A model generated the notes under the pieces. It was not told the origin of the DNA and ran no database searches. It saw only the letters and a list, made by a program, of their open reading frames with translations. Shown here one piece after another: positions 57,567 through 64,000 of a stretch of 64,000 nucleotides of DNA. Position 1 is the stretch's first letter. Every line of letters starts with the position of its first letter. The stretch is from Isoetes taiwanensis (lineage: Eukaryota > Streptophyta > Lycopodiopsida > Isoetales > Isoetaceae). The position numbers and the translations under genes are program-made. The stretch lies in assembly GCA_021234155.1 (NCBI GenBank), contig JAJEKV010000021.1:14569760-14633759 (forward strand). Direction: 5' to 3'.

Positions 57567-60500
57567 GAGGAAGGGTTTTAGACATTTTCTACGACAGGTT
57601 ATTTATTGTATTTTTCGAAAGTGATTAAATTTGGTTATTACAAGGGTATTTGGTCTGCTGCCCCTGGAATAACTACTATCTACTTTTGGAAAGCCTTGGC
57701 ATGCATTTGTTGATCATATCATTTAAAACATTTTTCATTTACTTTTGAGGTCTTGGATTTACCTTTATTTTCTGTGCTTTACGAGGGAATTCTAACAAAC
57801 TTATGAATTGAATTAGATGCAGTTTTTCATATTTTGCTCTTTCAATGAATTCATTTTCTTGGTGAAATAGCTGGGTATCGTACATATTAACAAATGAAAT
57901 TTGGAAGTTGCTCTTTGTCTTGCTTGACATACGGTCCATTTAACATTCATAATGATCTGTAATTGGTGCAAGATTCTTATTATAAGCAAAAAGCATGAAG
58001 CTGGAAACAATTTTGAAATGATATGAAATCTAAATTTTCAAGATTCAATTTTAAAAATTGGTAGGAAAATTTGGTAACCATGGCGTCAGCCTACCTACCT
58101 TCATTATTTGATTCTGCAACAACTTTGAGACATTAGCAATTCTATCACAGTTTTTTCGGCCCTATTAAGGCAACACAAATCACTATGAACAACAATACTA
58201 ACATCCCTACTTATGTTCACTATACACACATGACACCATAACAAGTTTTTTGACACAACATAATAATAAGTTTTTGGACAACATAAAATGAACCAGCACG
58301 GAAATTTGTCTTTTTCATATCTGTACCATTCTTTTGTTGATGCACTTAACTATATCTAAGCTTGGACTACTTGGCCCACACATTCCTTATAAAGCATTGT
58401 TTTCTTAATTAAGTCCATCCTTTAATTCTTTGATGATAATGTCATTAGATATTTTCAACAACAAAAATATTTACATAAGCAAATCCTAACCATTCTTGCA
58501 TGCATCAACTTGTGATGTTCTTCGAAGTTGCACGTATATGGACATTAAAAAGCCAAGTAAAAACACAAGCCAGGACATTAGCACGGCAAGATTGGGCACA
58601 TGTATACGTCCTTATAAAGCATTGTTTTCTCTACTGAAATCTATAAATGCAAAGTTAATACATTGATGATATTGTCATTAGATTATTTCAATAACAAAAA
58701 TAATTACAAAGTAAATAATGTCCATTCTTGCGAATATCAAGATGTGTTGTTGATGAAAGTTGCGCATATGGACGTTAAAAGCCGAGTAAAAACACATGCC
58801 AGAACATTAGCCCGGCAACACCAGGCACACGTTTACTAGTCTACTTATTTAAAAAGTTTCTTGGGTTTTCTGCTGATGCCGGTGTGCCCTTTTTCAGGCG
58901 TGACTTTTGAAAGGAAAAAAAAGTTTTCCAGCAAAACTTTAGTTTTCCTGCGTTATTTCTCCTTTGTCCATTGTTTCCCCCTCTGTTTATGATGGCCGGT
59001 GGTGGGTAACGGAGCAGCTGGATATTGCGGTGCCAAGCAATGCCAATACATACCGGAGCGGAGCAGATTTGAGGTTAATAGGCAGTGGCAGCAACGGCAT
59101 TTCTTCTCCATCAACTTAGTGTAACCATTGATTGGCTCCTCCTTTTCCTTCACATTTGATTTCCAGCTTCCTTTTCATCTTTCTAGCAGATTCGTCTGCT
59201 GCTCTTGCATTTTGGATACTGCACGGTCCATTCCAACGATTCCAAAGGTACAACAAAAGTTGCATTGCATGGTGTTCTAGATGTAGGCCTTCTATGGTTT
59301 CTCTGAAGCAGTCCCCTGTGGTTTTTTCGCAGCAACTTGGTTGAAAGGATTTAGGCTTCAAATGTCAAAAGAAGAAAACGATTAGGTACAAGCTTGAGCT
59401 GAGAGTGGTTTGGCATTGTGCTGATCTCTGCCTTCTGTGTGCCATCTACATTTCGACAGGGGCAAAATTGGCTTATCAGAGGAAAAAAGATTGGCTTAGC
59501 CAGTCTCAAATAGATTCTCATTGTTATTTGCCGATGTATGCAAACCCAAATTTGACCATAGCATGAATCTGGCATTTCTTAATGACGTGGTAGACTTACC
59601 GGCTTATGCTTGACGACCGATCTTTTTTCCCAGTTCTTCTCAAGAATCTGCCATGATGGAGAAAAAAAATGGTTTATTCATGGCAGCCAAATAAGGTCTT
59701 GGTCTCAGTAGGTCCTCATTTTTTATGCGTATCATCTTCTTGCTTGCTTGCATGTGCTCAAATCACAATAACAGTTGGTGCAGAGAGTCGTTGAAGCAAA
59801 CAGGTACAGATATTTGGGGTTAATCAGTTGTGACAAATATCAAATCTGGCATTCCTGCACATGGTTTCTATCACTCTAAATTTTATGTATTTGTGCTAAA
59901 ACAGAGGTAGCTGAAGCAAATAGCCGCCGAACCAAAAGAAGCTTACTTTCTGCCACTTTGTTTCCACGACAAGAAAGGGAGGAAGCTTCTTAATTTTTCG
60001 AAAGTTTTTCTTGAACCCAGCTCTTGCAAGATCAACCCAGCTCTTGCAATCCGTGAATCAAATTTAAGGCAAGATCCGATGGTGTAAGAACGTGGATATA
60101 CTTTGAGAGAGGTAGGTGGATGATGGAGTACATGTACCTATTGGGTAATAAAGTGCTTTGGCTAACTTCCAGTTGTTTGTCTCTTTTATCAGATGAGAAA
60201 CAACAATGTGCACTGATGAATTGGCATTTTAATAGCAAAAGAACTCACCTGCGTTGGAATATGTATTGGAGTGCATTTTAGGGTCTGCAAATTGTTTCCT
60301 GCTGAGGCGGTATTTGATTCCATTATATGAACCTATCTTCGGAATGAGTTGTGTCATGCTTGATAGTCGTGGGACATCGTGGACAGTTCGAATCAATGAC
60401 TCGCACGTGCATTTCACTTTTACCCTAGCTAAGATATCATATGTAGGAGAAGTGAAGATATCACGGGAGCATCCATAAAAGTACAACATTAGGCCCTTGG

Positions 60501-60905
60501 TGATGTGCGTCAAAGGGAGGTGCATAATTAGAGTTCCATCGTGAAATAAAGGACGCCAATGAACCATCACCAAATTTTGTGTTTTGCATTTCCTTTAATA
60601 TTTTTCGTGCTTCTAAGGATGACATTTGAGCATACATTTTGGGTCAATCTTTCCAAATTTGCATCTTTAGAGGTAAATTTAATTGCCCCCCACATTACTT
60701 ATAAAACATTGTTTTCTCTATGAAATCTATAAACCTATAGTTAATACACTGATATTCAATAACTAAAATAGTTACAAAAGCTAACGTCTATTCTTGCCAG
60801 TATTAACATGTGCTACTGTCAGGAGTTGCACATATGGACGTTAAAATCCGAGTAAAAACACATGCCAGAACATTAGCTCGGCAACGCCGGGCACACACTT
60901 ACTAG
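57567..60905. other. AT-rich stretch with Helitron-like ends
   Basis: No gene is recognised. It contains three copies of a roughly 220-bp repeat, two of them with Helitron-type 3' ends (see the separate entries). 58953-59344 has open frames on both strands without recognised similarity. Confidence 0.45.
58388..58840 (+). mobile_element. Helitron-like 3' end, two tandem copies
   Basis: Two diverged 220-bp units (58388-58610 and 58611-58840) start ttataaagcattgttttct. The second ends with hairpin GCCCGGC-aacacca-GGC and then CTAG at 58836-58839 before a T. Helitrons end in a short GC hairpin about ten bases before CTRR and insert before T. The first copy has lost the hairpin (gcacggcaagattgggcac). 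Confidence 0.5.
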
Positions 60906-60906
60906 T
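60690..60906 (+). mobile_element. Helitron-like 3' end, third copy
   Basis: Same unit as above. It ends GCTCGGC-AAC-GCCGGGC (60876-60892, seven-pair stem with one G-T), nine bases, then CTAG (60902-60905) and T. The 5' end (TC...) could not be located. A copia gag frame begins within about 15 bp after it. Confidence 0.58.
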
Positions 60907-60919
60907 CATACCTTACTTA

Positions 60920-61720
60920 GTTGAAGCAATGGCGCTTGGATTACAAAAACTACTGATTCAAGATATCTTGCTTGGCCTTCCTCCTTCATATGATATTAAC
61001 TCTTCGAAGATCAGGCAAAAGAAGAAGATTGATATAGTCAAAGTAACCATTCTACTGCAACAAGAGGAGTCGGTGTAGAAGTGGACCATGCTAATTTTGT
61101 CTCTACTTCTCGGGTTGACACCAAGAAGAAGTTTGCTAATAGTAAAGCCTTCAGAAAGTTAGAAAATGTGAAGTCTGATGGTAAGCAATCCAAGGAGTTC
61201 AAGTGCTGGAATTGTGGTGAAAAAAGTCACTATAGTTCAGATTATAAGGAGAAGAAAAAATCAAAGGGCACTGGCACGAGAAGCACAATAATCAACTCTA
61301 AGGGAGAGACAAGTATTGTTGAATGTGCCACTTTTGATGCTGAATATCTGAATCTTGCAGCAGCAGGTAGCAACCTAAAGAAGGACTGGATTTTGGACTC
61401 AAGAGACACGGTTCATCTCATCGAAAATTCGGATGTGTTTTCTGAACTTGAACCTCGATCTGGAGGTGATGTGAAGATCGATGATGGATATTATCTTCCT
61501 ATCACAGGAAAGAGGATTGTAGCTTTTCAATTGCATGGACATGATGTAGTTAGTGAGCTGAGAAATGTCATATTTGCTCCCGGATTATAGTCTAATATCA
61601 TGTCTGCGGCTGAAGTTGATAAGGCAGGCCATCACATTGTACTCGCAAATGGCAAAGCCTATCTGCTGGGCAGGGATCCACTTGAAGAAATTGACAGTTC
61701 ATGGCACAATGGACACCCGG
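60920..61720 (+). pseudogene. Copia gag-protease fragment
   Basis: Starts in the gag UBN2-type region (DILLGLPPSYD), with a stop at 61076. The open frame 61081-61590 then has the zinc knuckle CWNCGEKSHYSSDY, whose last Cys is Tyr, and protease WILDSRDTVHL, where the catalytic D-S-G is D-S-R. A stop at 61588 is followed in another frame by the pre-integrase-like HHIVLANGKAYLLGRD. Both catalytic and zinc sites are mutated, so it is dead. It starts right after a Helitron-like end. Confidence 0.85.
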
Positions 61721-62349
61721 GGGGTTCACCTCTATATAAGGGGCATATGGCATGTGCGTGCATCAAGTCAGGAGAAACCCCTCTGTATACAGCCGACCCT
61801 CCATAGAAACCCCTATGTATACGGTCCCATACTGTCGAAGAATCATACCCGATTCCATACTTTTACACCCAGTCTAAGCACTTCTTGCCCTACCCTCAAC
61901 CTTATTTTTACGTCCATTTTTCATTCATGTATCCTACCCTCTACCGTATTTTTACATCCAGTCCGCAAATGTTGCATCCCGTCAGTATTTAGGGTTCTTC
62001 CTGGCGCCATTTGAGTTCAATGGTCACTCCAAAAAATAAGAAAAAGAAATACGCCTGGAATTTATATATTTTAATTAAATCGATTTTAGGATGACATCAT
62101 AATGAAATTCATTATTCATTATTGAATAATGACTTTAAATTAATTATTGTTCATGATTTTATTTTCGGGCACGTCTTTTAAGGACGTCATTATGGTGAAC
62201 TTCGCCATGCAGCTGCCGCCAATGGCATAACCCGATCGGAGCTCTTCACCTCTTCTCATTCCCTCCAGTGCCTATTCCTCTCCTTCTCCCGATCCGATAC
62301 TCCTTCTCCCGATCCTCCTTCTCCGCCTATTCCTCTCCCACATCCGACA
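61721..62349. other. Short diverged repeats and 5' region of the next gene
   Basis: 61775-61830 has two gaaacccctNtgtatac units. 61850-61975 has two units of tatttttacRtcca type. 62260-62345 is a C/T-rich leader with repeated ctccttctcccgatcc, probably the 5' UTR of the gene at 62350. Confidence 0.5.
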
Positions 62350-62649
62350 ATGGCGCGGATTAAGACCACCGCCAGGCTGGGCTCTGCTCCACCGAAGAAA
62401 GAGGCCGCGCCTGAGGAAGAGGCCGCGCCTGAGGAAGAGCCCAAGGGCACTAAGCTGAAGGTTGTCGCAAAGTTTTCGTGCATGGAAGTGGTGCACATGC
62501 AAGATCATGGAGCTCATATCACTGAAAAAGTTCAGCAGTGGGTTGATCGGGTGACTCCTGCAGATGAGCGGCTTTTGGAAATGAAAATTCGTGCAAGAGG
62601 GAACAATCTGTATGTGCTGCTTAGGATGCCACCTCCGGGCAGTTGGTGA
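62350..62649 (+). CDS. Small intronless gene, 99 aa, histone-H3-tail-like N-terminus
   Basis: The protein starts MARIKTTARLGSAPPKKEAA. Seven of the first nine residues match the H3 tail (MARTKQTAR), including Arg2, Lys4 and Arg8. An 18-base duplication gives the acidic repeat EAAPEEEAAPEEE (residues 18-30). The remaining 65 residues (KVVAKFSCMEVVHMQDHGAH, VQQWVDRVTPADERLLEMKI) look globular but match no family I know. The ATG is the first in a pyrimidine-rich leader. No intron signs. A real H3 fold is absent. It could be a host gene, a domesticated element, or the 5' exon of a longer gene that continues past a donor I cannot see. Confidence 0.5.
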   Translation: MARIKTTARLGSAPPKKEAAPEEEAAPEEEPKGTKLKVVAKFSCMEVVHMQDHGAHITEKVQQWVDRVTPADERLLEMKIRARGNNLYVLLRMPPPGSW

Positions 62650-63449
62650 AGCGCCTCCATTAGTCTGACCTCCGTTCCCGCCTCCGTTATTCTGATATCC
62701 GTTAAGTTATGCCTCGGGTTATGCCTCCAGGACGTCCATAATAGCTTAGGTTTTTTTATTTGCCATACGAAATCTCCCTAACTTGTTTTGTAAAGCTCCT
62801 GATCTGTTTTTTTTTTGTAAAGCTCCCCGATCCGACATTTTAGGACTGCTTTGTTTTGTAAATGGCCATGAAAACAGGGATGAAAACTGCCATGCGCAGG
62901 TGTGAACCTTCCTTTTTGTAAAGTATGTTATTATAATATGAATATGAAGCGGTTTTAGACATTGTTCTTGTGTTTTAGTTTGTCTCTTAATATATGTAAT
63001 GTTCTTAACCGAAATCAGACTTCAAACAGTTTATGTTTTGTTGTTTTTAAAGTATGATTTTGATTATAACTTATGTCTTCACGTCATGCCCTTAAAAGTA
63101 GAGTGTAGGGTAACAACATCTGCTGTTTTGGAAGCATTTTATTATGCTTCGTAAATCTTTTGAGAAATAAATCATCGAGTAATGGAATCAGAAAGGCTTA
63201 AAGCACACCTAACTAACTAGTTCCACAAGCAACCAGTAGCCACTGTTTATTGCATTCAAAGTAAAGTTTAAACAAGATCATAGTTTCTACATGGAATGCA
63301 TTAAGTAAAGCAAAGCAAATAGAACATGCACGAGATTTATACAAAGCAGAAAACTGCTCTTAAACTTAAACTGTTGAAATGGTAGCTTTAATCATAAATG
63401 ATCATTGATAAAGTACTTGACAAATATCTGCCTGAACCTTATACACTCC
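62650..63449. other. AT-rich intergenic stretch
   Basis: No coding signal. It presumably holds the 3' UTRs of the convergent genes on either side. Confidence 0.5.
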
Positions 63450-64000
63450 CTAGACCTTCTGCTTTCCCTTGTCACCTACAAAAAAAATAAAAGAGAAGAG
63501 ACAATTAGTAGCAGAATTCAACCATTTGAAGACGTCTAATTTAATATTACCCTACCAATATTCTGTTCACGGACAAACTTATTCAGCTGTACTCTGTCAT
63601 TATCATGCAGATGGTAAATGTTTTTGGCAGGTTCATATCTTAAAGATGCAAGAGATATGATAGACTCAAGGTCTATAAGTCGATTATCGGCCAGATCATA
63701 AGTAAACCAAGTGGACTTGCCGTCCTTGCTGCAGTGTTTACTGTAATATGCCAGATTTAATTGAACTTCAAAAGACGGGCGTTTAACTAAGTCCACGGGC
63801 TCCCTACTCTCTCTCCATGCACTGCCAGATTTCCTCCTCATGCTAAGTACCCTACCAAGATACCAAACCTTATGAATTGCAGCAGATTTGTTCCTTTTTC
63901 TCGCTGAAGCTTGTCTGGTTTGTGGTGCCACCGCTGATTCCACTGGTTCTTCGAAGTACACTGCACAATCTGTCCCAACCCTCGTCAACCTGTCCTTTGA
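63450..64000 (-). CDS. 3' end of an unrecognised spliced gene (runs off the window)
   Basis: Minus strand. The visible exon 64000-63556 is open to the window edge, ends ATATTG|gtaggg, and joins after an 80-bp intron (acceptor ttttgtag) to a last exon 63475-63450 that adds GDKGKQKV and a stop. The basic region TRQASARKRNKS precedes a folded-looking domain: HKVWYLGRVLSMRRKSGSAW, REPVDLVKRPSFEVQLNLAY, WFTYDLADNRLIDLESII, then YHLHDNDRVQLNKFV. The alternation of WYLGRV-type strands recalls a small beta-barrel reader domain, but this is only an impression. At least 153 residues are visible. The start lies outside the window. Confidence 0.55.

Overview
The window is nuclear DNA of a land plant. The evidence is one 13-exon gene with GT-AG introns, dense Ty3/gypsy, Ty1/copia and LINE remnants, short tRNA-headed SINEs, a fragment of a plant S-domain receptor kinase, and long AT-rich gaps. 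A degenerate HUH (Rep-like) transposon gene and the low gene density would fit a non-seed plant such as a fern better than a small seed-plant genome. That is inference; no sequence here fixes the species.

Layout. 1-4165 is a truncated gypsy element (RT, RNase H, integrase, chromodomain-like tail, 3' LTR) whose LTR sits inside an older, oppositely oriented gypsy RT fragment (4166-4410). 4640-7007 is a decayed copia polyprotein. 7008-14380 is mostly anonymous, with one SINE head. 14389-15195 is a LINE fragment. 15193-17910 is a minus-strand gypsy 3' end (integrase, chromodomain, PPT, LTR). 17950-18748 is a broken HUH-endonuclease gene preceded by a 309-bp tandem duplication. 19480-24008 holds the best gene of the window, an apparently intact metallophosphoesterase of the MPPE1/PGAP5/Cdc1 family (509 aa over 13 exons). 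26290-26762 holds two large microsatellites flanking a SINE fragment, followed by a nearly full-length but frameshifted LINE (26775-30395) and a SINE (30400-30535). 32580-34280 holds gypsy LTRs. 34850-35142 is an S-domain receptor-kinase fragment interrupted by a 935-bp composite of miniature LTR elements (35147-36081) bounded by the 5-bp duplication ACCTT. 36750-37251 is a histone H3 retrocopy with a poly(A) tract. 39395-42485 holds gypsy and LINE wreckage.

The most interesting stretch is 44255-52150. It starts with a 1.46-kb direct duplication carrying two exons of an hnRNP Q/LIF2-like RNA-binding protein; the second copy is broken by one extra T in the RNP2 motif. It then carries two convergent, diverged paralogues of an unrecognised small protein (49235-49766 plus, 51063-51511 minus). 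The same 22-bp palindrome lies upstream of both, and TATAAATAC-type minisatellites surround the pair. The minus-strand copy has a frameshift in a poly(C) run just after its start codon.

Further on are a fold-back/MITE element with about 126-bp terminal inverted repeats (53731-54197), a LINE insertion with a 16-bp target duplication (54584-57550), repeats ending like Helitrons (58388-60906), a copia gag/protease fragment, an intronless small gene whose N-terminus mimics the histone H3 tail (62350-62649), and the 3' end of an unrecognised spliced gene that runs out of the window (63450-64000).

Only four loci look like candidate working genes: the metallophosphoesterase, the 49235 gene, the 62350 gene and the 63450 gene. 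Nearly everything else recognisable is transposon-derived.
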